Below, piece by piece: positions 24,801 through 37,027 of a stretch of DNA of 64,000 bases (its first letter is position 1; each line of letters begins with the position of its first letter). Under the pieces are notes generated by a model, which saw only the letters and a program-made list of their open reading frames with translations, did no database searches and was not told where the DNA came from. Source of the DNA: Argentina anserina (Eukaryota > Streptophyta > Magnoliopsida > Rosales > Rosaceae); contig NW_026089461.1 of the NCBI RefSeq assembly GCF_933775445.1, forward strand, positions 1 to 64,000, read 5' to 3'. Made by a program: the position numbers and the translations under genes.

Positions 24801-26730
24801 TTCTGATGCGAGTTTCAATTGAATTTGAGAGTTTTGCAAGTGTGGGAGTGTGTTTCTTTCAAACTGAGTATCTTTACATCGTTTGCGTATCTTTACTATT
24901 CCAATTGTGTATCTTTACATCGTTTGCGTATCTTTACTATTTCAATTGTGTATCTTTTCATTTCTCGTTTGAGTATCTTTCTGTAAGGCTTTCTGATGCG
25001 AGTTTCTATTGAATTTGAGAGTTTTGCAAGTGTCGGACTGTGTTTCTTTCAAACTGAGTATCTTTACATCGTTTGCGTATCTTTACTATTCCAATTGTGT
25101 ATCTTTTCATTTCTCGTTTGAGTATCTTTACTATTCCAATTGTGTGTCTTTTCATTTCTCGTTTGAGTATCTTTCTGTAAGCCTTTCTGATGCGAGTTTC
25201 TATTGAATTTGAGAGTTTTGCAAGTGTGGGAGTGTGTTTCTTTCAAACTGAGTATCTTTACATCGTTTGCGTATCTTTACTATTCCAATTGTGTATCTTT
25301 TCATTTCTCGTTTGAGTATCTTTCTGTAAGGCTTTCTGATGCGAGTTTCTATTGAATTTGAGAGTTTTGCAAGTGTCGGAGTGTGTTTCTTTCAAACTGA
25401 GTATCTTTACATCGTTTGCGTATCTTTACTATTCCAATTGTGTATCTTTTCATTTCTCGTTTGAGTATCTTTCTGTAAGGCTTTCTGATGCGAGTTTCTA
25501 TTGAATTTGAGAGTTTTGCAAGTGTGGGAGTGTGTTTCTTTCAAACTGAGTATCTTTACATCGTTTGCGTATCTTTACTATTCCAATTGTGTATCTTTAC
25601 ATCGTTTGCGTATCTTTACTATTCCAATTGTGTATCTTTTCATTTCTCGTTTGAGTATCTTTCTGTAAGGCTTTCTGATGCGAGTTTCTATTGAATTTGA
25701 GAGTTTTGCAAGTGTGGGAGTGTGTTTCCTTCAAACTGAGTATCTTTACATCGTTTGCGTATCTTTACTATTCCAATTGTGTATCTTTGCATCGTTTGCG
25801 TATCTTTACTATTCCAATTGTGTGTCTTTTCATTTCTCGTTTGAGTATCTTTCTGTAAGGCTTTCTGATGCGAGTTTCTATTGAATTTGAGAGTTTTGCA
25901 AATGTGGGAGTGTGTTTCTTTCAAACTGAGTATCTTTACATCGTTTGCGTATCTTTACTATTCCAATTGTGTATCTTTACATCGTTTGCGTATCTTTACT
26001 ATTCCAATTGTGTATCTTTTCATTTCTCGTTTGAGTATCTTTCTGTAAGGCTTTCTGATGCGAGTTTCTATTGAATTTGAGAGTTTTGCAAGTGTGGGAG
26101 TGTGTTTCTTTCAAACTGAGTATCTTTACATCGTTTGCGTATCTTTACTATTCCAATTGTGTATCTTTTCATTTCTCGTCTGAGTATCTTTCTGTAAGGC
26201 TTTCTGATGCGAGTTTCTATTGAATTTGAGAGTTTTGCAAGTGTGGGAGTGTGTTTCTTTCAAACTGAGTATCTTTACATCGTTTGCGTATCTTTACTAT
26301 TCCAATTGTGTATCTTTACATCGTTTGCGTATCTTTACTATTCCAATTGTGTATCTTTTCATTTCTCGTTTGAGTATCTTTTCTGTAAGGCTTTCTGATG
26401 CGAGTTTCTATTGAATTTGAGAGTTTTGCAAGTGTGGGAGTGTGTTTCTTTCAAACTGAGTATCTTTACATCGTTTGCGTATCTTTACTATTCCAATTGT
26501 GTATCTTTACATCGTTTGCGTATCTTTACTATTCCAATTGTGTATCTTTTCATTTCTCGTTTGAGTATCTTTCTGTAAGGCTTCTGATGCGAGTTTCTAT
26601 TGTATTTGAGAGTTTTGCAAGTGTGGGAGTGTGTTTCTTTCAAACTGAGTATCTTTACATCGTTTGCGTATCTTTACTATTCCAATTGTGTATCTTTACA
26701 TCGTTTGCGTATCTTTACTATTCCAATTGT
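24801..26730 (+). repeat. Higher-order block of 1,971 bp, copy 2
   Basis: This is the tandem copy of the preceding block, carrying the same marker units (GCAAATGTGGG near 25900, hybrid unit at 25100). Divergence begins near 26735, where TATATTTTC replaces TATCTTTTCATTTCCC. Confidence 0.86.
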
Positions 26731-28622
26731 GTATATTTTCATTTCTCGTTTGAGTATCTTTCTGTAAGGCTTTCTGATGCGAGTTTCTATTGAATTTGAG
26801 AGTTTTGCAAGTGTGGGAGTGTGTTTCCTTCAAACTGAGTATCTTTACATCGTTTGCGTATCTTTACTATTCCAATTGTGTATCTTTGCATCGTTTGCGT
26901 ATCTTTACTATTCCAATTGTGTGTCTTTTCATTTCTCGTTTGAGTATCTTTCTGTAAGGCTTTCTGATGCGAGTTTCTATTGAATTTGAGAGTTTTGCAA
27001 GTGTGGGAGTGTGTTTCTTTCAAACTGAGTATCTTTACATCGTTTGCGTATCTTTACTATTCCAATTGTGTATCTTTACATCGTTTGCGTATCTTTACTA
27101 TTCCAATTGTGTATCTTTACATCGTTTGCGTATCTTTACTATTCCAATTGTCTATCTTTTCATTTCTCGTTTGAGTATCTTTCTGTAAGGCTTTCTGATG
27201 CGAGTTTCTATTGAATTTGAGAATTTTGCAAGTGTGGGAGTGTGTTTCCTTCAAATTGAGTATCTTTACATCGTTTGCGTATCTTTACTATTCCAATTGT
27301 GTATCTTTGCATCGTTTGCGTATCTTTACTATTCCAATTGTGTGTCTTTTCATTTCTCGTTTGAGTATCTTTCTGTAAGGCTTTCTGATGCGAGTTTCTA
27401 TTGAATTTGAGAGTTTTGCAAGTGTGGGAGTGTGTTTCTTTCAAACTGAGTATCTTTACATCGTTTGCGTATCTTTACTATTCCAATTGTGTATCTTTAC
27501 ATCGTTTGCGTATCTTTACTATTTCAATTGTGTATCTTTTCATTTCTCGTTTGAGTATCTTTCTGTAAGGCTTTCTGATGCGAGTTTCTATTCAATTTGA
27601 GAGTTTTGCAAGTGTCGGAGTGTGTTTCTTTCAAACTGAGTATCTTTACATCGTTTGCGTATCTTTACTATTCCAATTGTGTATCTTTTCATTTCTCGTT
27701 TGAGTATCTTTCTGTAAGGCTTTCTGATGCGAGTTTCTATTGAATTTGAGAGTTTTGCAAGTGTGGGAGTGTGTTTCTTTCAAACTGAGTATCTTTACAT
27801 CGTTTGCGTATCTTTACTATTCCAATTGTGTATCTTTACATCGTTTGCGTATCTTTACTATTCCAATTGTGTATCTTTTCATTTCTCGTTTGAGTATCTT
27901 TTCTGTAAGGCTTTCTGATGCGAGTTTCTATTGAATTTGAGAGTTTTGCAAGTGTGGGAGTGTGTTTCTTTCAAACTGAGTATCTTTACATCGTTTGCGT
28001 ATCTTTACTATTCCAATTGTGTATCTTTACATCGTTTGCGTATCTTTACTATTCCAATTGTGTATCTTTTCATTTCTCGTTTGAGTATCTTTCTGTAAGG
28101 CTTCTGATGCGAGTTTCTATTGTATTTGAGAGTTTTGCAAGTGTGGGAGTGTGTTTCTTTCAAACTGAGTATCTTTACATCGTTTGCGTATCTTTACTAT
28201 TCCAATTGTCTATCTTTTCATTTCTCGTTTGAGTATCTTTCTGTAAGGCTTTCTGATGCGAGTTTCTATTGAATTTGAGAGTTTTGCAAGTGTGGGAGTG
28301 TGTTTCTTTCAAACTGAGTATCTTTACATCGTTTGCGTATCTTTACTATTCCAATTGTGTATCTTTGCATCGTTTGCGTATCTTTACTATTCCAATTGTG
28401 TATCTTTTCATTTCTCGTTTGAGTATCTTTCTGTAAGGCTTTCTGATGCGAGTTTCTATTGAATTTGAGAGTTTTGCAAGTGTGGGAGTGTGTTTCCTTC
28501 AAACTGAGTATCTTTACATCGTTTGCGTATCTTTACTATTCCAATTGTGTATCTTTACATCGTTTGCGTATCTTTACTATTCCAATTGTGTATCTTTTCA
28601 TTTCTCGTTTGAGTATCTTTCT

Positions 28623-28893
28623 GTAAGGCTTCTGATGCGAGTTTCTATTGTATTTGAGAGTTTTGCAAGTGTGGGAGTGTGTTTCTTTCAAACTGAGTAT
28701 CTTTACATCATTTGCGTATTTTTACTATTCCAATTGTGTATCTTTACATCGTTTCCGTATCTTTACTATTCCAATTGTGTATCTTTACATCGTTTGCGTA
28801 TCTTTACTATTCCAATTGTGTATCTTTACATCGTTTGCGTATCTTTACTATTCCAATTGTCTATCTTTTCATTTCTCGTTTGAGTATCTTTCT
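28623..28893 (+). repeat. 271-bp monomer with four 41-bp subrepeats
   Basis: A type II unit in which the 41-bp module is present four times, one with CATCATTTGCG and one with CATCGTTTCCG. A second 271-bp unit with the same TTTCCG variant lies at 29084-29354, about 461 bp downstream. These are the longest subrepeat expansions I found in the window. Confidence 0.88.
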
Positions 28894-29083
28894 GTAAGGT
28901 TTTCTGATGCGAGTTTCTATTGAATTTGAGAGTTTTGCAAGTGTGGGAGTGTGTTTCTTTCAAACTGAGTATCTTTACATCGTTTGCGTATCTTTACTAT
29001 TCCAACTGTGTATCTTTGCATCGTTTGCGTATCTTTACTATTCCAATTGTGTATCTTTTCATTTCTCGTTTGAGTATCTTTCT

Positions 29084-29354
29084 GTAAGGCTTCTGATGCG
29101 AGTTTCTATTGTATTTGAGAGTTTTGCAAGTGTGGGAGTGTGTTTCTTTCAAACTGAGTATCTTTACATCGTTTGCGTATCTTTACTATTCCAATTGTGT
29201 ATCTTTACATCGTTTCCGTATCTTTACTATTCCAATTGTGTATCTTTACATCATTTGCGTATCTTTACTATTCCAATTGTGTATCTTTACATCGTTTGCG
29301 TATCTTTACTATTCCAATTGAGTATCTTTTCATTTCCCGTTTGAGTATCTTTCT
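29084..29354 (+). repeat. Second 271-bp monomer with four subrepeats
   Basis: It shares the CATCGTTTCCG second subrepeat and four-copy structure with 28623-28893. The CATCATTTGCG variant has moved to the third copy, which suggests shuffling of subrepeats as well as simple duplication. Confidence 0.85.
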
Positions 29355-32300
29355 GTAAGGCTTTCTGATGCGAGTTTCTATTGAATTTGAGAGTTTTGCA
29401 AGTGTGGGAGTGTGTTTCTTTCAAACTGAGTATCTTTACATCGTTTCCGTATGTTTACTATTCCAATTGTGTATCTTTACATCGTTTGCGTATCTTCACT
29501 ATTTCAATTGTGTATATTTTCATTTCTCGTTTGAGTATCTTTCTGTAAGGCTTTCGGATGCGAGTTTCTATTGAATTTCAGAGTTTTGCAAGTGTGGGAG
29601 TGTGTTTCTTTCAAACTGAGTATCTTTACATCGTTTGCGTATCTTTACTATTCCAATTGTGTATCTTTACATCGTTTGCGTATCTTTACTATTCCAATTG
29701 TGTATCTTTTCATTTCTCGTTTGAGTATCTTTTCTGTAAGGCTTTCTGATGCGAGTTTCTATTGAATTTGAGAGTTTTGCAAGTGTGGGAGTGTGTTTCT
29801 TTCAAACTGAGTATCTTTACATCGTGTGCGTATCTTTACTATTCCAATTGTGTATCTTTACATCGTTTGCGTATCTTTACTATTCCAATTGTGTATCTTT
29901 TCATTTCTCGTTTGAGTATCTTTCTGTAAGGCTTCTGATGCGAGTTTCTATTGTATTTGAGAGTTTTGCAAGTGTGGGAGTGTGTTTCTTTCAAACTGAG
30001 TATCTTTACATCGTTTGCGTATCTTTACTATTCCAATTGTCTATCTTTTCATTTCTCGTTTGAGTATCTTTCTGTAAGGCTTTCTGATGCGAGTTTCTAT
30101 TGAATTTGAGAGTTTTGCAAGTGTGGGAGTGTGTTTCTTTCAAACTGAGTATCTTTACATCGTTTGCGTATCTTTACTATTCCAATTGTGTATCTTTGCA
30201 TCGTTTGCGTATCTTTACTATTCCAATTGTGTATCTTTTCATTTCTCGTTTGAGTATCTTTCTGTAAGGCTTTCTGATGCGAGTTTCTATTGAATTTGAG
30301 AGTTTTGCAAGTGTGGGAGTGTGTTTCCTTCAAACTCAGTATCTTTACATCGTTTGCGTATCTTTACTATTCCAATTGTGTATCTTTACATCGTATGCGT
30401 ATCTTTACTATTCCAATTGTGTATCTTTACATCGTTTGCGTATCTTTACTATTCCAATTGTGTATCTTTTCATTTCTCGTTTGAGTATCTTTTCTGTAAG
30501 GCTTTCTGATGCAAGTTTCTATTGAATTTGTGAGTTTTGCAAGTGTGGGAGTGTGTTTCTTTCAAACTGAGTATCTTTACATCGTTTGCGTATCTTTACT
30601 ATTCCAATTGTGTATCTTTACATCGTTTGCGTATCTTTACTATTCCAATTTAGTATCTTTTCATTTCTCGTTTGAGTATCTTTCTGTAAGGCTTCTGATG
30701 CGAGTTTCTATTGTATTTGAGAGTTTTGCAAGTGTGGGAGTGTGTTTCTTTCAAACTGAGTATCTTTACATTGTTTGCGTATCTTTACTATTCCAATTGT
30801 GTATCTTTTCATTTCTCGTTTGAGTAACTTTTCTGTAAGGCTTTCTGATGCGAGTTTCTATTGAATTTGAGAGTTTTGCAAGTGTGGGAGTGTGTTTCTT
30901 TCAAACTGAGTATCTTTACATCGTTTGCGTATCTTTACTATTCCAATTGTGTATCTTTATATCGTTTGCGTATCTTTACTATTCCAATTGTCTATGTTTT
31001 CATTTCTCGTTTGAGTATCTTTCTGTAAGGCTTTCTGATGCGAGTTTCTATTGAATTTGAGAGTTTTGCAAGTGTGGGAGTGTGTTTCTTTCAAACTGAG
31101 TACCTTTACATCGTTTGCGTATCTTTACTATTCCAATTGTGTATCCTTTCATTTCCCGTTTGAGTAACTTTCTGTAAGGCTTTCTGATGCGAGTTTCTAT
31201 TGAATTTGAGAGTTTTGCAAGTGTGGGAGTGTGTTTCTTTCAAACTGAGTATCTTTACATCGTTTGCGTATCTTTACTATTCCAATTGTGTATCTTTTCA
31301 TCGTTTGCGTATCTTTACTATTCCAATTGTATATCTTTTCATTTCTCGTTTGAGTATCTTTTCTGTAAGGCTTTCTGATGCGAGTTTCTATTGAATTTGT
31401 GAGTTTTGCAAGTGTGGGAGTGTGTTTCTTTCAAACTGAGTATCTTTACATCGTTTGCGTATCTTTACTATTCCAATTGTGTACCTTTACATCGTTTGCG
31501 TATCTTTACTATTCCAATTGTGTATCTTTTCATTTCTCGTTTGAGTATCTTTCTGTAAGGCTTCTGATGTGAGTTTCTATTGTATTTGAGAGTTTTGCAA
31601 GTGTGGGAGTGTGTTTCTTTCAAACTGAGTATCTTTACATCGTTTGCGTATCTTTACTATTCCAATTGTCTATCTTTTCATTTCTCGTTTGAGTATCTTT
31701 CTGTAAGGCTTTCTGATGCGAGTTTCTATTGAATTTGAGAGTTTTGCAAGTGTGGGAGTGTGTTTCTTTCAAACTGAGTATCTTTACATCGTTTGCGTAT
31801 CTTTACTATTCCAATTGTGTATCTTTGCATCGTTTGCGTATCTTTACTATTCCAATTGTGTATCTTTTCATTTCTCGTTTGAGTATCTTTCTGTAAGGCT
31901 TTCTGATGCGAGTTTCTATTGAATTTGAGAGTTTTGCAAGTGTGGGAGTGTGTTTCCTTCAAACTGAGTATCTTTACATCGTTTGCGTATCTTTACTATT
32001 CCAATTGTGTATCTTTACATCGTTTGCGTATCTTTACTATTCCAATTGTGTATCTTTTCATTTCTCGTTTGAGTATCTTTTCTGTAAGGCTTTCTGATGC
32101 AAGTTTCTATTGAATTTGAGAGTTTTCCAAGTGTGGGAGTGTGTTTCTTTCAAACTGAGTATCTTTACATCGTTTCCGTATGTTTACTATTCCAATTGTG
32201 TATCTTTACATCGTTTGCGTATCTTTACTATTCCAATTGTGTATCTTTTCATTTCTCGTTTGAGTATCTTTCTGTAAGGCTTTCTGATGCGAGTTTCTAT

Positions 32301-32768
32301 TGAATTTGAGAGTTTTGCAAGTGTGGGAGTGTGTTTCTTTCAAACTGAGTATCTTTACATCGTTTCCGTATGTTTACTATTCCAATTGTGTATCTTTACA
32401 TCGTTTGCTTATCTTTACTATTCCAATTGTGTATCTTTTCATTTCTCGTTTGAGTATCTTTCTGTAAGGCTTTCGGATGCGAGTTTCTATTGAATTTGAG
32501 AGTTTTGCAAGTGTGGGAGTGTGTTTCTTTCAAACTGAGTATCTTTACATCGTTTGCGTATCTTTACTATTCCAATTGTGTATCTTTTCATTTCTCGTTT
32601 GAGTATCTTTCTGTAAGGCTTTCTGATGCGAGTTTCTATTGTATTTGAGAGTTTTGCAAGTGTGGGAGTGTGTTTCTTTCAAACTGAGTATCTTTACATC
32701 GTTTCCGTATGTTTACTATTCCAATTGTGTATCTTTACATCGTTTGCGTATCTTTACTATTCCAATTG

Positions 32769-32773
32769 TGTAT
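32769..32773 (+). repeat. Target-site duplication TGTAT, left of element B
   Basis: TGTAT at 32769-32773 is repeated exactly at 40768-40772. The flanks join as CCAATTGTGTATCTTTTCA, a normal monomer. Confidence 0.96.
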
Positions 32774-33873
32774 TGATCGGTTCGATTACTCGAGATCAAT
32801 ATTAACCCTGTAAGCATCGTTAGTAGTATAAAGCAAGAGGGTATCGTTCACAAACCGGGGATCCAACCAGGGTAAAGAATCACAAACATTTAACAACGAA
32901 TTCATAAGAGTTTAAAAGATTTGAGATATATTTCGGTTCCAACAGAAAATAAACCTAAGCTAATATATACATGTGATCAACCAACCAACACATAAGCAAT
33001 TACCAAACAAATAACATAAGAACAAAGGTAACGAAATCTAATCTCAATTAACTTCATGCCATAAGGTTCATTATACATCCTAGAATCGGTTATGCAGTTA
33101 AGTTCCTCCCAAGGTTCCTAACTCAATGACACTTTAACACATTCGAACTCAGTCCCAACCTCATTCGAAATCTAACATACTTATCCTACCATGCAACTTC
33201 AAAGCCACGCATATTGAATTCATTAAGCATGTCACCTACTTAACCAACAATCATGCAATTCCAAAAATCACATAGAAAAGATAAACATATTCAAATGCAC
33301 AAGTCTAACCGAACCTAGGCAATAATCGGTGAAGGTGACAAAGAACAAACAATTAATCAACTCCCAAGTATCAAAATCGTTTATAACTTTGGATTATTAC
33401 ACATGCGACGTCAACTTCCGGGTATCAATCACACACGTAAGTAAGAACACACCGAAAATCATTTAAATAAATAAACATAAACTCATGGCATAACACCTAA
33501 ACTCATTGAATTAAAAATCGAAAACCTTAATTCATCATGTCATTCAAAAGTTACAAATATCTCATAGACAAGAATAAAAATATCTTTAACAAAACCTAAA
33601 CATAAATCATCCAAGAACAAGAACATAAAAACCCGAAAACTTAACATGAAGATCAAAGAGTTACACTTTATAATTCTCCTCCCAAGGTTCCTTACAGAGG
33701 TAACACGAGATCTTCAAGAGTATGGTATCCTAGGCTCCCAAGCTTTGGACAGAAAATATGATGAAGGGTGGTGAATTCGGATTCTATGATGCTTGGTGAA
33801 TGAAAGTGTTTGGGCAGAGCTTTGGCAAGTCTTGTGAGCAAGGTTGATGATATGTTTCTGTGGAATTGAGGTG

Positions 33874-33883
33874 CTATATATAG
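33874..33883 (-). promoter_or_regulatory. Putative TATA box in the 3' LTR of B
   Basis: The palindromic CTATATATAG is at the same place as in LTR A and in the 5' LTR of B. Confidence 0.6.
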
Positions 33884-34284
33884 AGGAAGAAACCCAAGGG
33901 AGGATGGCCACAAAGTCCACAAAGTTGAAACCAAATTGGTTGAGGTTTCCTAGATTCGGCAGATCTGACCTTTGTCCCTTGTTGTGGCCATAACTTTCTC
34001 TAGAAAATAGATATTGAGATGATTCCAACTGGCAATTTCAACTAGACTTCCGTGGCTTTTCATCCATATAAGGTACATTTTCTCAATCCTTTTGAGCTGT
34101 TCAGGAGAGCCTGTCAAAGTTGGATGATCTGCACTGCCAGAATTCTGATTTCTATAAGGATTGCATATCTTTTGTATTAATTGCATATCTTCTTCCTCCT
34201 TTAATGCTGATTTCTTTTGCACAAATTTCTTCATTTGAATTAGGGAGGCAGAAAAAGTCTTAATTGTTGCAGCCATGTTTGATT

Positions 34285-34372
34285 TTTCTTACCTCTCCTC
34301 ATTAAATTTGCTGCATGCCTTCTTTGACTTTCTTGCCTCTTCTCATTTAATTTGCTGCATGCCTTCTTTGAC
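34285..34372 (-). repeat. 44-bp tandem duplication in the 3' LTR
   Basis: Two adjacent copies contain TTTGCTGCATGCCTTCTTTG, equivalent to 15082-15169 in LTR A. The same structure lies 5,735 bp to the right in the 5' LTR. Confidence 0.88.
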
Positions 34373-35034
34373 ATTCTTTGGTGCTGGGATTTATGGACAT
34401 TCTGATATATATTTGTGCTCTATTTGCAGGAGGAACAAAGTCCCAAGTTTCCCTCATAGCCCTTGGATCAAAAGCAAATCAATGGCTGAGATAATTCCGC
34501 CGAGTTCACTGGACCTCCGATCAATGATTCAGTCATATCTCTCTGTAGGAATAAGATATTGATTTGATTCCAAATCCTACAGAAACTAGACTCAAATACC
34601 TTTATTTCCATATAAAGTAGGTCTTCTAACTCGATCGGAGCTATCCAGGGGAGCCCGTCGAAGATGGACTATGAATATTGACAGCATTTTGATTCTTGAA
34701 TGGATTGGGCTTTTAAGTGTATTTTCTTCTCTTTCCTTGTGGAACTAGGATTGCTTTCCTTCTCCAACATGGATTTGTATTTCCTAATAAGAATAAGTAT
34801 GTTAGAAACAAAGAAATACGAAAGGATGAATCCTACTCGAACAAGGAATCATATCTCAACAAGGATTATTAACACTTAGCACGATTTCATCATCAATTCA
34901 CTCATAATTGATATAAGCTCTACCTAGACACTTATTCTTACAAAAGAAACTAAAACATACTAAATAAGAGGTAACAAAGAGTAAGAATAGGGCATAATCA
35001 CATTAAGAACGTCACACTTTGTGCTCCTATCAAC

Positions 35035-35046
35035 AACCCCACACTT
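35035..35046 (-). other. Terminal polypurine tract (PPT) next to the 3' LTR
   Basis: On the element strand the bases before the 3' LTR read AAGTGTGGGGTTGT, with TGATAGG following directly. A G-rich GTGTGGGG tract at this place is the expected primer for plus-strand DNA synthesis. It is not purely purine, which I recall being tolerated in plant elements of this type. Confidence 0.75.
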
Positions 35047-35797
35047 AAGCTTTGCTAGTCCCTTAGCAAACACTAGAAAAGGGAAACAAAAACATAAAAC
35101 AAAAATCAAAACAACTAAACTAATGACTCAACTATAATGCCTTCAACATTTTGTCTCAACGATCTTCAAACTCATAGCATCAAGAATAACACTTAATCGA
35201 AATAGATAGAATGAATTCAATGGTTAATAAACATGAGATCTCGCATAACAAGTAAGACATGGCAGAAACATAGGTGATTGTAAGCTCAACATGTTCAAAA
35301 CAAGTTCAAATTCAACTCACAAGGGATATGCACTCCAAATATTTTCTCTCAAGAACATGGCATATGCTTAAAAGCTTTTCACACATAAGAGTTATAAACA
35401 CATAGTGAATTCGAAAACCTCATGAAAGATACCAATCATATGCACAAATGAACCCTAACCATATGCTTACTCATGAAACAAACTCCACAGATCAAGAGCT
35501 ACTCATTTTAAGAATCATGCGGATCTTTATAAAAGGTAGGCTTAGGCTCGGTAAGGATATGATTTATTTAGGTAAAAGGAATCACAAAGGTCATCCTCAA
35601 GACTTAGCAGAGCAATAATCATCCACCTTATGTCGCCATACTCCATAAAACAAGAGCCAATTTTATCATGTTGGCTCATTCTTCACTCTAAACGTTGTGA
35701 AAACGAACAAAGGCTAAAGTACAACATTATTGAGCCTTCAACAAATATATCACAACTCCAAATTCACATCAAACATAGCTATGCCGTAACTTCTTTG

Positions 35798-35816
35798 TAT
35801 ATATATATATATATAT
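35798..35816. repeat. (TA)n microsatellite
   Basis: An uninterrupted run of TA dinucleotides of about 19 bp is followed by a T run, in the element interior. Confidence 0.9.
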
Positions 35817-35841
35817 TTTTTCTTTCAAGTCGTGTTCATGT

Positions 35842-35904
35842 ATTTTTTTGCTTTTTCTTCTCACGACACCTTTCTATTTTTTTTCATTCTTTTCACCCTT
35901 TTTC
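35842..35904 (-). other. Purine-rich stretch on the element strand
   Basis: About 60 bp is almost all pyrimidine on the + strand, so on the element strand it is a near-continuous A/G tract of the AAAAAGGGTGAAAAG type. It sits just upstream, in element sense, of the second GTGTGGGG box. It could serve as an extra plus-strand primer, but this is inference only. Confidence 0.5.
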
Positions 35905-35928
35905 ATACGGAAAAAATACATACATAGC

Positions 35929-35943
35929 ACAACCCCACACTTG
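35929..35943 (-). other. Internal PPT-like box
   Basis: On the element strand it reads CAAGTGTGGGGTTGT, nearly the same as the terminal PPT about 0.9 kb away (AAGTGTGGGGTTGT). Confidence 0.7.
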
Positions 35944-36565
35944 AATCGAATCATCAGTCCATATTAACATCCAACAATCGGCTCGGCCAAGTCTTAAAGA
36001 GAAGGGTAGAGATACAACTATACTAAGCAAGGATATTAACATGTTGGTAATGAAATAAAAGGCTTAACATAGGCTCAAAGGGGTTTATATTAAGGTGTCC
36101 CAAGCAGGGCTCAAATAAGGCATACGGCTTTTTCGTTTAAGTGGTGGAATCCTAAAAAGATCCGACAATCATTTTCAAAATCAGAGTATATTATGATAAA
36201 AGTTTCGAAAGTTTCACAAAGTAAGTTCTAGCATTCTCTAGTTCATTGCAATTCTATGGCATATGAATTGATCAAAATAGATGTAATGAGGTCATATAGC
36301 CAAGAAATGATAGATTAAAATCTCCAAAGAAAGGCACATATATGGCTCGAAACTCACATAGGTTACATGAATTCAAACAAGTAGGGAACATGCTCATTTT
36401 GTACCTAAGTTTCAAAATCCTCATCTACTACATGTTCGTATAAAATCTACACATTGATTAACCATCAAATAACAATTAAGTTCAATTTCCAATCTTGTGA
36501 TCATCTTTCAACCAATCATTCAAAGATCAACTCATCCTAGACAGTTAAAGGCATACCTAAGACTC

Positions 36566-36606
36566 AAAACAAAACAAAAAAAAAACGAAAAAATTATTTT
36601 TTTTTG
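36566..36606. repeat. A-rich/T-rich low-complexity stretch
   Basis: An A-rich run (36566-36593) is followed closely by a run of T (36597-36605), which could fold into a weak A:T hairpin. No other signal seen. Confidence 0.7.
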
Positions 36607-36630
36607 ATTTTATGACTCTAACATGTAAAC

Positions 36631-36672
36631 CTTCCCCCACACTCGAATCATGCATTGTCCTCAATGAATGTC
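36631..36672 (-). other. Conserved-looking box with PPT-like tract (GAGGACAATG...GTGTGGGGG)
   Basis: On the element strand the sequence has ATTGAGGACAATGCATGA followed by TTCGAGTGTGGGGGAAGG. From memory, a GAGGACAATG box followed by AAGTGTGGGGG recurs in the 3' non-coding part of plant Ty3/gypsy elements of the Athila/Tat type. That supports the superfamily suggestion but is recall, not a search result. Confidence 0.5.
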
Positions 36673-37027
36673 AAAATAAATAATGCAATGGAAGACTCAT
36701 AGTGGAAGGAAACAAATACAAAAATAAAAACATGGGAAAAAAATGAGAAAATGATGAGAAAAGCTCCCCCATGACGCGGTCCAACAGCTTGCATTCCATG
36801 CTGAATTCCATTGATTTAAACAGCTGGAATGGAAACGTGGCCTGAATAAAAGTTGAAGATAACACAACAAGCTTTCAATCCTTATATTTCAAAACTGCCC
36901 AGTTAGGCCGGAAGTGCTCGCTGTTTTGCCGTTTCCGAACTGCAACTGCACGAGTTCTGAATTTCTGACACGACCTTGCTGCCTTCAAATTGCAACTGAG
37001 AATGATGTAGACCTCTAAATCCAGTGT

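Larger units (their letters stand above)
16618..32773 (+). repeat. Satellite array, middle segment
   Basis: The same satellite continues in the same orientation, beginning with the right TTTGC duplication of LTR A and ending with TGTAT, the left duplication of element B. Regional variants include GCAAGTGTCGGA (near 19565, 20900, 23400, 25375 and 27613), GTGTGTCTTTTC, TTTCAATTGAATT and units with a 45-bp hybrid insertion. Near 28.6-29.4 kb two units carry four 41-bp subrepeats. Towards 29.4-32.8 kb a TTTCCGTATGTTTAC variant appears that is also found just right of element B. No gene or other insertion was seen. Confidence 0.97.
32774..35032 (-). repeat. 3' LTR of element B
   Basis: In element orientation it starts TGATAGGAGCACAAAG (at 35032) and ends CGAACCGATCA (at 32774). 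The U3 side is close to solo LTR A. The part at about 32905-33520 (towards U5) is strongly diverged from A and C, while the last 130 bp or so is again conserved. Open frames on either strand are not conserved in a coding pattern. Confidence 0.96.

Noticed and set aside
33950..34276. 108-codon frame just upstream of the LTR TATA box, open in both LTRs of B and in C (61359-61685)
   Set aside because: Between B and C I count about 3 silent and about 13 amino-acid-changing differences, and LTR A has a stop codon. This is not the pattern of a protein under constraint.
35630..35944. 104-codon frame in the element interior
   Set aside because: It runs antisense to the element, through a (TA)n run and a pyrimidine tract. 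Low complexity explains it.
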